Shown: positions 9,161 to 19,100 of the stretch, in pieces
How the letters are laid out: each line of letters starts with the position of its first letter
How positions within the stretch are numbered: the stretch's first letter is position 1
Assembly: GCA_963841965.1 (NCBI GenBank)
Contig: CAWJES010000006.1
Span: 1-64,000 of the forward strand
Source: Palsa-459 sp963841965
GTDB taxonomy: Bacteria; Actinomycetota; Acidimicrobiia; Acidimicrobiales; RAAP-2
Direction: 5' to 3'
DNA: 64,000 nucleotides
Notes under the pieces: model-generated
The model's database searches: none
The model's input: only the letters and a program-made list of their open reading frames with translations
What the model was told of the DNA's origin: nothing
Made by a program: the position numbers and the translations under genes

Positions 9161-10095
9161 GCGTCCTCCTTGACCGGACGAGCCTTCCGCGTCGCGGGCA
9201 CCTTCCGCAACTTGGTCCGCAGGGCCCGACCCGCAGCGAGGATCCGCCTCGCCTCAGCCACGTCGCTCGCCCTGGGCCCGTCCCCGTCTCCGGGCACCTC
9301 GAGAAGCGCCGGGAGGCCGTCGAGCAGCGGATGGCCGAGGAGCGCTGCGAGCCCCTCCTCGCCGATGCTGCCATCGCCCAGGTTCTCGTGCCGGTCCCGG
9401 TTCGCGCCCAGTGGGACCTTGGAGTCGTTCAGGTGCAGGCATCCAAGCCGGTCGAGCCCGAACCGCTGTTCGACCTCGGCCACGAGGGCATCGGCGCCTG
9501 CGAGCGACGAGTAGTCCACGCCGCTCGCCCACAGGTGCTGGGTGTCGATGCAGATCCCGAGCCGGACGTCGCCACCCGCCTCGTCGATCACCCGCTCGAG
9601 CTCCTCGAGGGTGCGCCCGACCGTCCCTCCCGCGCCGGCCGCGTTCTCGAGGAGTATCGGACATGGCGGCGAGGTCCCGTCGAGTGGAGCCTCGGCCTCG
9701 TCGAGGGCCTGGCGCAGTGCCGCGGCCACCTGGCCGACCACCGTGTCGGTGCCCGCGCCCTTGTGGCTTCCGATGTGCAGGACGAGCCCGGAGGCACCCA
9801 TCCCCCGGGCCACCGCCAGGTTGTTCGTCAGGCATTCGACGCTGCGGGCGAACAGCATCTCGTCGGCGGCGGCGAGATTGATGAGGTACGTCGCATGGCA
9901 GTAGGTCAGCCTGACCTCGGGGTGTGCGTTCTGCGCGACTCGGTACGCCGCGAGCAGGTCGGGCGAGTACTGGCTCGGCTTCCACGCGCGCGGGCTCTGC
10001 GTGAAGACCTGCACGGCATCGGCGCCGATCGCCGCCCCGCGCTCGAGCGCCCCGACGAGCGTGCCACCGCCACGCACGTGGGCTCCGATCAGCAC
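9157..10095 (-). CDS. nfo: Deoxyribonuclease IV (AP endonuclease, Nfo family)
   Basis: A 312-residue TIM-barrel AP endonuclease that cuts 5' of abasic sites in base-excision repair. Zinc-ligand blocks are visible in order: TYCHATYL, LVLHIGSHKGAG, ILLENAAGAGGT, CIDTQHLWASG, HLNDSKVPLGANRDRH and LLEVPGDGDG. The C-terminal 30 residues are basic (TKLRKVPATRKARP) and longer than in E. coli. Its stop overlaps the fumC start as ATGA, indicating a two-gene transcript; the pairing has no obvious metabolic logic. Confidence 0.95.
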   Translation of the reverse strand: MLIGAHVRGGGTLVGALERGAAIGADAVQVFTQSPRAWKPSQYSPDLLAAYRVAQNAHPEVRLTYCHATYLINLAAADEMLFARSVECLTNNLAVARGMGASGLVLHIGSHKGAGTDTVVGQVAAALRQALDEAEAPLDGTSPPCPILLENAAGAGGTVGRTLEELERVIDEAGGDVRLGICIDTQHLWASGVDYSSLAGADALVAEVEQRFGLDRLGCLHLNDSKVPLGANRDRHENLGDGSIGEEGLAALLGHPLLDGLPALLEVPGDGDGPRASDVAEARRILAAGRALRTKLRKVPATRKARPVKEDA

Positions 10096-10138
10096 CGGCG
10101 AATCCTACCGGTGTCCCTCGCCGGCGCGATGGCCCGAG

Positions 10139-10654
10139 ATGCCGTCGAGCACCGTGGTAGACCTCGTGACCGTGACCGAGGCGCTGGGAGCAACCGCGTG
10201 CTTCACGTGCACCACCCAGTCGCGCGGTGACCTGGCGCCTCGCGACCGGATCTTCACGACCGGACGGTGGACCGCGGCCCACGCCTTCGACGCGAACCTG
10301 GAAGGGTGGGTCGTCCTGTTCCCCGTCCGCCACGTCCTCGCGCTCGACGAGCTCGACGCAGCGGAGTCCGGGGAGCTCGGGCCGCTGCTCGTCGAGCTCT
10401 CGCGCTCGCTTCGCAGCGTCGTCGGGTGCACGAAGACGTACACCCTCCTGCTAGCCGAGAAGGAGGGGTTCCACCACCTCCACTTCCACGTTGTGCCGCG
10501 GAAGGGCGACCTGCCCATGGCGTTCCGGGGATCGAGGATCTTCGGGCTGCTGGGCAATCCGGACCTCGCCGTCGTTGCCGCTGAGCGGATGGACGCGATC
10601 TCCCTCGCGCTGCGAGCGCTCGTGCAGGCAGCCGTGCCGCACGCATCGAGCTGA
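10139..10654 (+). CDS. HIT-domain nucleotide hydrolase/transferase
   Basis: A 171-residue histidine-triad protein. The active-site block is HHLHFHVVPR near residue 115-125, preceded by the usual beta strands (GWVVLFPVRHVLALDEL). HIT enzymes hydrolyse or transfer nucleoside monophosphates from dinucleoside polyphosphates, AMP-lysine and related compounds; the substrate here is not predictable. It runs opposite to nfo, and the start at 10139 leaves only 43 bp for divergent promoters; GTG codons a few residues later are alternatives. Confidence 0.85.
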   Translation: MPSSTVVDLVTVTEALGATACFTCTTQSRGDLAPRDRIFTTGRWTAAHAFDANLEGWVVLFPVRHVLALDELDAAESGELGPLLVELSRSLRSVVGCTKTYTLLLAEKEGFHHLHFHVVPRKGDLPMAFRGSRIFGLLGNPDLAVVAAERMDAISLALRALVQAAVPHASS

Positions 10655-10703
10655 CCAGGCCGGACCCGAAGCACCCCTCGCCCGGAAGCGGCGTGGCCGA
10701 TGC

Positions 10704-11171
10704 TCAGCCCCTGAGCGGCGCCGCCGTGACCGTCGTCGCCGGTCCGGTGCCCAGCACGTTCCTCGGCGTCACCTCGTACGTCGACACGGCCTCGGATGCG
10801 TCAGCGATGATGATGGACGAAGCGACGGTCCTCCACGAGCGACTGCTGCCGGCTCGCCTGACGATGTAGGCCACGGGGACACCGCTGCGCGACGCCGGCG
10901 GCCGCCAGCGAAGCAGCACGCGTCCGGGTCCAGGTGTCGCGGTGAGGTCGCGAACGGCCGAGGGCGGAGCCTGTCGGGGCAGCGTGGTCAGCGTGTAGCC
11001 GGGATTACCGGCGGCGCCGCTCGGCACGGGCACCGCGATCCCAATCGCGAACAGGACCACCGACACCGCGGTGAACCCGGTCGCGAGCCCGATACGCGCC
11101 GCCATCCGCGGCTTGCGCCGTCGGTCCCGGGCGGCGGTCCGGATGTCGCCGCGACGGGTGGTGGCGCTCAC
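10704..11171 (-). CDS. Membrane-anchored fibronectin type III-like protein
   Basis: A 155-residue protein with a basic N-terminus (about 30 residues), one hydrophobic segment (IGLATGFTAVSVVLFAIGIA, about 27-46) and an extracellular domain that reads as a fibronectin type III module: PPSAVRDLTATPGPGRVLLRWRPP, then VAYIVRR and STYEVTPRNVLGTG. It starts 4 bp inside the end of the DUF4012 gene, so the two are co-translated. Such modules bind carbohydrate or protein at the cell surface; no enzymatic motif is present. Confidence 0.7.
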   Translation of the reverse strand: MSATTRRGDIRTAARDRRRKPRMAARIGLATGFTAVSVVLFAIGIAVPVPSGAAGNPGYTLTTLPRQAPPSAVRDLTATPGPGRVLLRWRPPASRSGVPVAYIVRRAGSSRSWRTVASSIIIADASEAVSTYEVTPRNVLGTGPATTVTAAPLRG

Positions 11172-12985
11172 CGACCGACCTCGTAGGTGAGTGTCTCTGG
11201 GGAACCGAGCGTGAAGGGCGACGCACGGGGTCCCGAGACAGTCCAGCCGGGTCCGTGGACGCTCACGGATGCCAGGACCGGGTTGAGCATTGGCTGGGGC
11301 ACGAGGTGGATCACGAAGCGTCCGCCGGCGACCGCTCGCGGGAGGGTCGTGAAGAAGTAGACCTTCGTGGCGTGCTGGGGAAGCACACTCGAGGAGTATC
11401 CCGTGAGGACTAGACCCGACTCGCGCACGCCCCCCGAGACGAGTGACCCCGATGGTGACCAGAGGTAGGAGTTCGAGATGTACTGGCCGGGGACCGTCGA
11501 GCCGTTCCCCGCCGGCCCGAGCTGGTAGGAAGGCGCCTGGCCTGCGGGAGCGTTGTTGCGGATCGTCAGCGTGGTCGCCACCTGGGCACCCCCGTTCGCG
11601 AGCAGCGTGACGTCAAAGTGCTCGTCCAGCCATATGTAGTAGTCCATCTTGTCGGCGACGGCGCTCTCGTTGGCGAGATGGAACGTGCTGCCCGGCTGGA
11701 CCGTGTCGACCTTCCCGGATGCGCCGAGGTGGACGATCGCCCGCTCGACGGTCGGCTGCGCACTCCACAGGAGAAGGTGTCGTCCGGGGACCTGGGCGGC
11801 GAGCGCACGCAGGTAGGCGACCTGGTCGTGACTCGTGGATCGGATCCTTCGCAGCAGGGCGGTGGCGATCTCGTCGAGCGTCGAGTACCTCGGGCCCTGG
11901 CTACCTGCTGGATAGGCCGCATACAGGTCGTGCAAGACGACGGTCGAGAAGTTCGACGCGGTCAGCTCGCCTGGGACCCCGGGCACGACCAGCGGACCGG
12001 TCACGCCGAGGAGCGCAGCCATCGCCGGCACATCGAGCGCGACGATGTCGTCCACCGTGGTCCCGGTGGCCTCCTTGTACATCGCCGCGGCGGTCGACGC
12101 TGACCAGGAGAAGTCGGCCGGTGCGTTGACGATGCGCCAGTTGCTCGCGGCGCCGTCCGGATAGAAGTAGGCGCGCGTGCCCGGGCTCGATCGGACATCG
12201 ACCGGCGAGGGGAGATTGAGGTCGTAGCTGTGGCCCGACGCTCCGACGGAGATCGTCGTCCCGTGCACGCGAAGCAGGCTGTACGAGAGGATCGCCCCCT
12301 GGTCTCGCATCTCGGCATTGTTCTCCGGGAGCACGAGCACGGTGGACGTACCGCCATTCCCGAAGATCGACCTGCCGACGGTGAGCGCATCGGTGACGTC
12401 GGTGAGCGACGCGACAGCGCGGGAGACCTTGCGATTGAACACGGCTCGCTCGTGGCCAACAGGGCCGAACAGATCGCCGACCGGTCGTTCCAGTGTCGCC
12501 AACGTCGCAGCCGCGGATGCGACCTTTCCCTGCAGCGTCGTGAGGCTGCCGATCGAGATGCTGCCTCCGGCGTCATGCTGCTGGAAAGTGTCCAGCGCCC
12601 GCAGGATGCTGATGCCGCTTGTCGAGGCGGTCGAAGCGTCCTGGAACAGCGTCGAGGCCCCGCGCACCTCGCCCCCGAGGTAGGGGATCCACTGCACGAC
12701 ACGCAGGACCCCGGTGGACATCAGCGCACTGCTCGCAGCTTCGCTGTCAGCCCGAGCCAGCTCGAGATGCGACTCGAGGTCGGCCCTGCCTGCCCTCGTG
12801 GACGCACTCAGGAGGTTCCGCTGGACGTATTGGACCTCGGCGAGCGCCGCTTCGCCGTGCGAGCGCGCACGCAGTGCCGCGAACGCCCCGAGCCCTGCGA
12901 GCACGATGAGCACGATGAGCACGATGAGTGCGGCAGCCAACAGTGTCCACCGGTTGGCGAGGTGCCTCGATGCGCGGCGCGTCAC
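11168..12985 (-). CDS. DUF4012 membrane protein of the polysaccharide locus
   Basis: About 605 residues from the GTG at 12985 (the frame is open to 13141, but those first 52 residues look non-coding). One transmembrane segment near the N-terminus (WTLLAAALIVLIVLIVLAGLG) is followed by a large extracellular part with the DUF4012 hallmark ENNAEMRDQGAILSYSLL. DUF4012 proteins are common in exopolysaccharide clusters of high-GC Gram-positive bacteria and their role is unknown. It is transcribed away from the glycosyltransferases, sharing their divergent promoter region, and is followed by the FN3 protein. Confidence 0.85.
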   Translation of the reverse strand: MTRRASRHLANRWTLLAAALIVLIVLIVLAGLGAFAALRARSHGEAALAEVQYVQRNLLSASTRAGRADLESHLELARADSEAASSALMSTGVLRVVQWIPYLGGEVRGASTLFQDASTASTSGISILRALDTFQQHDAGGSISIGSLTTLQGKVASAAATLATLERPVGDLFGPVGHERAVFNRKVSRAVASLTDVTDALTVGRSIFGNGGTSTVLVLPENNAEMRDQGAILSYSLLRVHGTTISVGASGHSYDLNLPSPVDVRSSPGTRAYFYPDGAASNWRIVNAPADFSWSASTAAAMYKEATGTTVDDIVALDVPAMAALLGVTGPLVVPGVPGELTASNFSTVVLHDLYAAYPAGSQGPRYSTLDEIATALLRRIRSTSHDQVAYLRALAAQVPGRHLLLWSAQPTVERAIVHLGASGKVDTVQPGSTFHLANESAVADKMDYYIWLDEHFDVTLLANGGAQVATTLTIRNNAPAGQAPSYQLGPAGNGSTVPGQYISNSYLWSPSGSLVSGGVRESGLVLTGYSSSVLPQHATKVYFFTTLPRAVAGGRFVIHLVPQPMLNPVLASVSVHGPGWTVSGPRASPFTLGSPETLTYEVGR

Positions 12986-13197
12986 CGACAAACACTGCCA
13001 CGCCGTTGCCCGAAGACACTGCCCGTCGCCGCGGACGATCCAAGGCTGGACGGCTGGTCGAGGCAGGCGCCCGAGCGCTGACACTGCGGCGGGCGGCACG
13101 CGCACCTGACCGCCCCCATCGGAACGCACCCGGTCTCGCATGCGTCACGTCGCGTGCACCGGCGCGCCGGTGCCAAACTCAAGGATGCGGACATTCG

Positions 13198-14301
13198 GTG
13201 GTGCCCGTGTCGCCAGATAGTCCGGACGCGATCCCGCTCCTCCTCGATGTGTCCGCGTTGCGACGCCCGGGATCCGACCGCGGCATCGGGCGCTTCGTGC
13301 GACAGGTTCGATCGAGCGCCGAACGCATGGGATCCGTTCGCGTCACCGAATACGAGGGGACAAGCGGACCGGGAGGCTCGAGGTGGTCGGAGTGGACCGA
13401 GCTGCCGGCGCGGGTGCGCGCGGTGCACCGGCACGGTGGCCTCTACCACGCGACCACGCCGTACCACCTGGCTCCCCCGTACGGCGCGAGGAGCATCGTG
13501 TCAGTGCTGGACATCATCCCGCTCGACGTTCCCGGCTACCTGCAGACGGGGGCGAAGTCGAGAGCCTTCTTCTCGCTCGTGCGGCGGTGCAAGGGCGTCG
13601 TCGTCCTGTCCGAGCACAGCGCGCAGCGCGTGCAGGCAGCCCTCGGCGTGGCTCCCGAGCGCGTGGAGGTGTGCCCACTTCCCGTCGGCCTCGACGCGGC
13701 GAGCGCCGCCCCTGCGTGCGCATGCGCGTTGGACGACCTGCCTGCTGTGTTCGTGTCCACCATCGCCGACGTGGTCGCGGTTGACCCGCGGAAGCGCCTT
13801 GCATGGCTGTTCACACTTGCGGCAAGGCTGCGGGAGTCGGCGATCGGCCTCGTCATCGCGGGAACCGGGACCGAGCGGCTGGCGCTATCGAACGTGACCG
13901 GTCTCGGCCGACTCTGCGACCGCCATCTCGCCGAGATGCTGCAGCGGTCCCTGTGCTTCGTGTACGCCAGCGCCTACGAGGGTCAAGGGCTCCCGCCGCA
14001 GGAGGCGCTATCGCTCGGCGTCCCCGTCGTGGCCCTGCGAAACACGAGCCTTCCCGAGATGCTCGGCCCAGGGGCACTCTGGGTCGAGGAGCCGCCCGAT
14101 CCGTCGCTGGACGATGCTGCGCTTCGCGCCGATGTGTTCGGCCGCGTGGACGCGATGGCCGAGCAGGTACTGCGGCTCGCGGGCGACGCGCAGCTCCGAG
14201 CGGCCACCGGAGCCGCCGGCATGACCCATGTCGGCGCCTTCACCGTGCAGCGGTTCGATGCGACGCTCGAGGGGATCTACCGGAGAGCTGCGGATGCATA
14301 G
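13198..14301 (+). CDS. GT4-family glycosyltransferase
   Basis: About 367 residues from a GTG near 13198 (13201 and 13207 are equally possible; no strong ribosome site). The N-terminus LLLDVSALRRPGSDRGIGRF is typical of GT4 enzymes of surface-glycan clusters; the C-terminal half has EGQGLPPQEALSLGVPVVAL with the E-x7-E nucleotide-sugar signature. The middle of the protein lacks the usual GRxxxxKN motif and instead has VAVDPRKRLAW. It is the first gene of a rightward run and overlaps the next gene by 8 bp. Sugar specificity is not predictable. Confidence 0.85.
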   Translation: MVPVSPDSPDAIPLLLDVSALRRPGSDRGIGRFVRQVRSSAERMGSVRVTEYEGTSGPGGSRWSEWTELPARVRAVHRHGGLYHATTPYHLAPPYGARSIVSVLDIIPLDVPGYLQTGAKSRAFFSLVRRCKGVVVLSEHSAQRVQAALGVAPERVEVCPLPVGLDAASAAPACACALDDLPAVFVSTIADVVAVDPRKRLAWLFTLAARLRESAIGLVIAGTGTERLALSNVTGLGRLCDRHLAEMLQRSLCFVYASAYEGQGLPPQEALSLGVPVVALRNTSLPEMLGPGALWVEEPPDPSLDDAALRADVFGRVDAMAEQVLRLAGDAQLRAATGAAGMTHVGAFTVQRFDATLEGIYRRAADA

Positions 14302-15364
14302 CGTCTTCATGAACGCGAGCATCCGGAATCGCGGGATCAGCGGAACCTCGATGATCGTCGACCAGATCGAAGCGCTGCTGGAGCGCCAGGCCGACGTGGT
14401 CCTCGACGTCGCCCAGGGCCCCGCGCCGGTCGCCGGATTGGGTCCGGCCGGCCGGGCGATCCGTCTCGCTCAAGGCGTGTGGTGGGACGGCTGGGCAGCC
14501 GGACGCCGGTCGCGCACCGACGCCGCGATCTATCCGACCGCTGTCGGCGGTTGGCTGTCCCGATCGGGCAGGAACATCCTCATCGTCCACGACCTGATGC
14601 TGTTCGACCGATCCCTCGAGTACGACCGCGGGTTCAGGCTCACGAGCACGGTCACCTTCTTCCTCTCGGCCGTGTCGGCCGACGTGATCGTCACGCCGTC
14701 GGCGTGGAGCAAGCGTGAGATCGCCCGACGATGGCCATGGGCGTCGAAGAAGTGCGTCGTCGTTCCGTGGCCGTCGCGTCTGGAGCCGAGGGGCGGGCCG
14801 CGCAAGGTCTGGAGCGGTCCGGGCAGGCCGAACGTCCTCATGGTCTCGTCGGTCGACCCGCACAAGAACCATCGCCGGGGCATCGAGGTCGTGGAGCGTG
14901 CTCGAGCAGCCAGCGGCGCAGACTTCTCGCTGACGATCGTGGGGCCGCGCGGTCGTGCCGAGGACGAACTGCGCATCGCGACGGCCCTCCACGACCCTCA
15001 GGGATCGTGGATCGTCCGGCGGGACTCGGTCTCCGATGCGGAGCTCGTCGAGCTGCTCGACACGTCCTTCGCGCTTCTCAACACGTCGCTCGCCGAGGGG
15101 TTCGGGCTGCCGCTCCTCGAGGCGGCCGCGCGCGACCTCCCGGTCGTGCACTCGCGCGCGGGGGCGCTGAATGAGGTGCTCCCCACTCCGGAGGGTCCGG
15201 AGGTGACGACGCAGGACCTCGCCGACGAGATCGTCGCGCTGCTCGACCCCGACGTCTACGCCGCGCAGGTCGAGCGCGGGAGGACCGCACTCGCGCGGCA
15301 TGCACCCGAGCGGTTCGAAGCGGCATTCCTCAGCATCGTCGTGCCCCATGAGGCAGCGCGATGA
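14294..15364 (+). CDS. GT4-family glycosyltransferase
   Basis: A 356-residue glycosyltransferase. The ATG at 14294 overlaps the preceding gene and gives a sensible start MHSVFMNASIRNRGISGTS. Family features are VLMVSSVDPHKNHRRGIEVV (donor-domain start) and EGFGLPLLEAAARDLPVVHS (E-x7-E). It follows another GT4 gene and precedes a third, so it probably adds one residue of a repeat unit on a lipid carrier at the inner membrane face. Confidence 0.87.
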   Translation: MHSVFMNASIRNRGISGTSMIVDQIEALLERQADVVLDVAQGPAPVAGLGPAGRAIRLAQGVWWDGWAAGRRSRTDAAIYPTAVGGWLSRSGRNILIVHDLMLFDRSLEYDRGFRLTSTVTFFLSAVSADVIVTPSAWSKREIARRWPWASKKCVVVPWPSRLEPRGGPRKVWSGPGRPNVLMVSSVDPHKNHRRGIEVVERARAASGADFSLTIVGPRGRAEDELRIATALHDPQGSWIVRRDSVSDAELVELLDTSFALLNTSLAEGFGLPLLEAAARDLPVVHSRAGALNEVLPTPEGPEVTTQDLADEIVALLDPDVYAAQVERGRTALARHAPERFEAAFLSIVVPHEAAR

Positions 15365-15407
15365 CCGCGCCACCTGTTCAGACCCGTGGCGCCTCTGACG
15401 GAGCGAC

Positions 15408-16484
15408 GTGGCGCGGACGCGAGGCGGGGCGGCGACCGTGCGCGTCCTGATCGACGCCTACTGGTGGAGCGACGGACCCCCGTCGGGTCGCAATGTCGTG
15501 CGAGGGATCGTCGGCGCGTGGGCGGCGACATTCCCCGACGACGAACTGCACGTGCTCGTCGCGCGGGATGCGCACTTCGACGGACCCCCGACTGCTCGCG
15601 TCCACCGGACAGTGCTTCGCCCGCACGGCGCGGCGACCATGCTCCGGCTGGGCCTCCTCGCTCGTCACGTCCGCGCCGACGCGTGCATCTCCCAGAATTT
15701 CGGGACGCTCCTTGGCTCGCCCCTCGTCTTCGTCCAGGACATGATCTTCGTGCGGCACCCAGAGTGGTTCACCACGGCCGAGCGCGGCTACTTCGAGGTC
15801 ATGCGCCAGTCCATGCGCACGGCGAGCACGGTGCTGGCTTCGTCGTCTGCCGAGGCGGCCCGGATCGCGCAGTGCCTGCCGCGCGCCGTGCCCGTGCGTG
15901 TCGTCGGACTTGCAGGCGCGCCGGGTGTGATCGACGCCGATCCCATCCGACCATCGGGCGGCTTCGACGACCGGTTCCTGCTCGCCGTCGGTCGTATCAA
16001 CGTGCGCAAGAACATCGGCCGGCTCCTCGAAGCGTACGGGCTGCTTCGAGAGCGGACCGGTCCAGCCCCCGACCTCGTCATCGTCGGGTCGCCCGATGGT
16101 GCCCAGGAGTCGGTGCCGCTTCGCGCGGCGACACGCGACCATGTGCACTTCCTGGCGACGGTGACCGACCGGGAGCTCAGCTGGCTGTATCGGCAGTGCG
16201 CCGGCTTCGTCTACCCGAGCCTTGACGAGGGCTACGGGCTGCCGCCGGTCGAGGCACTCGCGCTCGGGGCTCGCGTCGCGGTCAGCGACATCGCGGTCTT
16301 CCATGAGATACTTGGCGCGCACGCCAGGTACTTCGATCCCTTGGATCCATCCGCCATCGAGAAGGTCCTCGAGCAGCTGACGGATCCAGATGATGCTCCG
16401 GATGCGGCCGTGCTTCCGAGCTGGTCCGACGTAGTCACGGCCATCCGGGCGGCATGCGGCGACCGAAAGGATGCGATCGGATGA
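15408..16484 (+). CDS. GT4-family glycosyltransferase
   Basis: A 358-residue glycosyltransferase starting at a GTG with GGAG 6-9 nt upstream. It opens VRVLIDAYWWSDGPPSGRNVVRG; the donor domain has LLAVGRINVRKNIGRLLEAY and EGYGLPPVEALALGARVAVS with the E-x7-E pair. Its stop overlaps the acyltransferase start as ATGA. The three consecutive GT4 enzymes are diverged from each other and probably act on different sugars of the same repeat unit. Confidence 0.88.
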   Translation: MARTRGGAATVRVLIDAYWWSDGPPSGRNVVRGIVGAWAATFPDDELHVLVARDAHFDGPPTARVHRTVLRPHGAATMLRLGLLARHVRADACISQNFGTLLGSPLVFVQDMIFVRHPEWFTTAERGYFEVMRQSMRTASTVLASSSAEAARIAQCLPRAVPVRVVGLAGAPGVIDADPIRPSGGFDDRFLLAVGRINVRKNIGRLLEAYGLLRERTGPAPDLVIVGSPDGAQESVPLRAATRDHVHFLATVTDRELSWLYRQCAGFVYPSLDEGYGLPPVEALALGARVAVSDIAVFHEILGAHARYFDPLDPSAIEKVLEQLTDPDDAPDAAVLPSWSDVVTAIRAACGDRKDAIG

Positions 16485-17197
16485 CCTTCCTCGATGACAT
16501 CATCCGGCGGTCATACGCGTCACTGCGCGGCACGGGGCTCGACGCTGACCTGCGGACAGCCGACATCGTGCGGATCGCCGTGCGGCGGGTGCCCGAGCTG
16601 GCGCGCGGAGCGGCGAGCAGGCGGTGGTGGCAGGGAGAGCGTGGAACCTTGTGGCGCGGTCCGCGCGTCTCACTCGTCGGCCGGTCGAGGATCATGTTGG
16701 GACCCGGCGTCGTCCTCGGCGAAGGCGTGCACATCAACGGCATGTCGCACCTCGGCGTCTCGCTCGGCCGCAATGCCACGGTCGGGCGCCAGGCGTCCAT
16801 CCTCGGCAGCGGCACGATGGCGACGCTGGGCATGGGCGTCACCGTGGGCGAGCGATCGGCCATCGGAGCGGGCAACGTGGTCTGGGGGCAGGGCGGCGTG
16901 ACCATCGGCGACAACGTGCTGATGGGGCCCTACGTGGTGGTGGTCAGCGCGAACCACGGCTTCCGGGACCTCGCGGTCCCGATTCGCGAGCAGGCGGAGA
17001 CCTACGGGCCCGTGATCATCGAGGACGACTGCTGGATCGGCGCGGGCGCGACGCTCCTCGCGGGATCGCACGTGGGACGTGGCTCCGTTGTTGCTGCGGG
17101 ATCCGTCGTCCGCGGGGCGTTCCCGCCGAATTCGATCCTGGGCGGCGTGCCTGCGCGGATCCTCGGAGATCGCGCGGAGGGGGAGGCTCCCGACTAG
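16481..17197 (+). CDS. Left-handed beta-helix (hexapeptide) acyltransferase
   Basis: A 238-residue protein with about ten hexapeptide turns (for example GVVLGEGVHINGMSHLG, VGERSAIGAGNVVWGQG) and the typical C-terminal end WIGAGATLLAGSHVGRGS followed by PPNSILGGVPARILG. The VVSANHGF segment holds the likely catalytic histidine of the CAT/NodL/LacA group. It probably O-acetylates a sugar of the polysaccharide repeat. The ATG is fixed by the 4-bp overlap with the preceding glycosyltransferase gene. Confidence 0.88.
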   Translation: MTFLDDIIRRSYASLRGTGLDADLRTADIVRIAVRRVPELARGAASRRWWQGERGTLWRGPRVSLVGRSRIMLGPGVVLGEGVHINGMSHLGVSLGRNATVGRQASILGSGTMATLGMGVTVGERSAIGAGNVVWGQGGVTIGDNVLMGPYVVVVSANHGFRDLAVPIREQAETYGPVIIEDDCWIGAGATLLAGSHVGRGSVVAAGSVVRGAFPPNSILGGVPARILGDRAEGEAPD

Positions 17198-17270
17198 CAG
17201 CGAGCGCCGGACGCGTCGCTTGACAATGCCTGCATTCGGTCGTCAACTATCTTATGGATCGGATGTCAAT

Positions 17271-19093
17271 ATGAAGAAGGTCCTGCGCGAGCTCTTCAGC
17301 ATCCTGTCCCCGCACTATCGCCGTCGCGTGCTGCAGCTGCAGGTCGGCGCCATCATCCAGGCGCTGCTCGACGCGATCGCGTTCGGCCTCCTCTACCCCC
17401 TGCTCCAGCTCCTGACCGAGTCCTCGACCGCGAAGCAGTCGCAGGCCGTTGTCATCGCGGGGGACTTCCTCGGAACCCACGAAGTCGGTCCCCTCAAGGT
17501 CCGGCTCGGCATCACCATCATCGTGTTCTTCGTCCTCAGCTCGCTGTGCGGCATCGTCCTGTCCCGCGCGCAGTCCAAGGTCGTGGCCAATTCGGAGGCC
17601 GACGTCGCGTCGCGGCTGTTCAATTCCTACCTGCACGCGCCCTACCTCGAGCAGATCCAGCGGAACTCCGGCGAGCTGAACCGCAATGTTGTCAGCGCGT
17701 GCATCGACGTCCACCAGAGTGCGCTGATGGGCTTCCTCGTGCTGGGCGAGAACATCTTCACCGTCAGCGTGCTCGTCATCGTGCTCGCGATCATCAACCC
17801 CCTGGTCACGCTCGTCGCGGTCATCTACTTCCTCGTCGCGGCGTACCTCTATGCGCGGGTCATCAGCCCGCGCTCCATGCATGCCGGGGAGCGGATGCTC
17901 GAGATCTCCGGGGTGACGTACAAGGCGTCCCAGGAGGGCTTCCAGGGGCTGAAGGCCTTCCAGGCGTCCGACAGCATCGAGGCGGTCGCCGAGGAATACG
18001 GAGACAAGCGCCGTGAGCTGGCCCACCACCGGTTCCGTTCGACGTACTACGGGCTCCTCCCCCAGTACTACATGCAGAGCGCGATGATCGGCGGGATCGT
18101 GATCTTCTGCCTCGTGATCGCGCTCGCGGGAGCCACGAACGTCACGGCGATGGTGGGTCTGATCGTGGCGGCGTCGATCAGGCTGCTTCCCTGCCTCTAC
18201 CAGATGCTCTCGTCGGTGAACCGGATCCGCAACGGCGGCGCGTCGGTCCACGAGATCTACTCCGACCTCTCGAGGCTCGACGTCGACCGCACGCCACCGG
18301 CCTCCCCGAGGCCGCACAGCAGCCCGCAGACACCGGCCGCTGGGACTTCGCCGACGCGATCGTCTTCGATCGGGTCGGATTCATCTACCCGAACGCCATC
18401 CAGGAGGCCCTGCGCGACGTCTCGCTCGTGATCAGGAAGGGCAGCTCCGTCGGAATCGTCGGACCGTCCGGCGCGGGCAAGACGACGATGGTCGACCTGC
18501 TGCTCGGCCTGTTCCCACCCTCGCGTGGCGGCATCTTCCTCGACGGCGACTCCCTGAGCGGCGAGATGATCGGCAGGTGGCGCCGCCAGGTGGCCTACGT
18601 GCCCCAGGAGATCTTCCTCCTCGATGGCACGGTCAGCGAGAACGTGTGCTTCGACAAGAGCGTCGAGAGGATCGACGACGCGGCGGTGTGGCATGCCCTG
18701 GAGCGCGCACACGTCGCCGACTTCATCGCGGAACTGCCCGATGGCATCGAGACCGTCGTTGGCGAGCGCGGCGTCCTGCTCTCCGCGGGGCAGCGCCAGC
18801 GCATCGGCATCGCCCGCGCCCTGTACCGCCAGCCTGCGGCGCTGATCCTGGATGAAGCGACCTCGGCGCTCGACACAGCGACGGAGGCCGCGTTCGCCGA
18901 GACCGTCGAGCAGCTGCGCGGCACGCTCACCCTCATCACCGTCGCGCACCGGCTCAGCACCGTGCGCCACTGCGACACGATCTTCCTCATCGAGGGTGGC
19001 CGGCTCGTCGCAGAGGGAACGTTCGAGAGCCTCCGCCGCGACAGCGGCCTCTTCGACAAGATGGCTCGGCTCGCGAACATCGAGTCCGCCTAG
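17271..19093 (+). pseudogene. ABC exporter (permease-ATPase), one frameshift in the linker
   Basis: A half-size ABC exporter of about 607 residues if one frameshift is corrected. The first frame (from ATG 17271) gives a six-helix membrane domain; its readable part ends at LSRLDVDRT near 18,290. The sequence then continues in another frame as TGLPEAAQQPADTGRW into the ATPase domain: Walker A GPSGAGKTT, signature LSAGQRQR, Walker B ALILDEATSALD and H-loop VAHRL. The shift lies in the poorly conserved linker, so a sequencing indel is as likely as a real mutation. Its place among glycosyltransferases suggests flipping of a lipid-linked glycan. Confidence 0.85.
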
Positions 19094-19100
19094 AGGCAGC

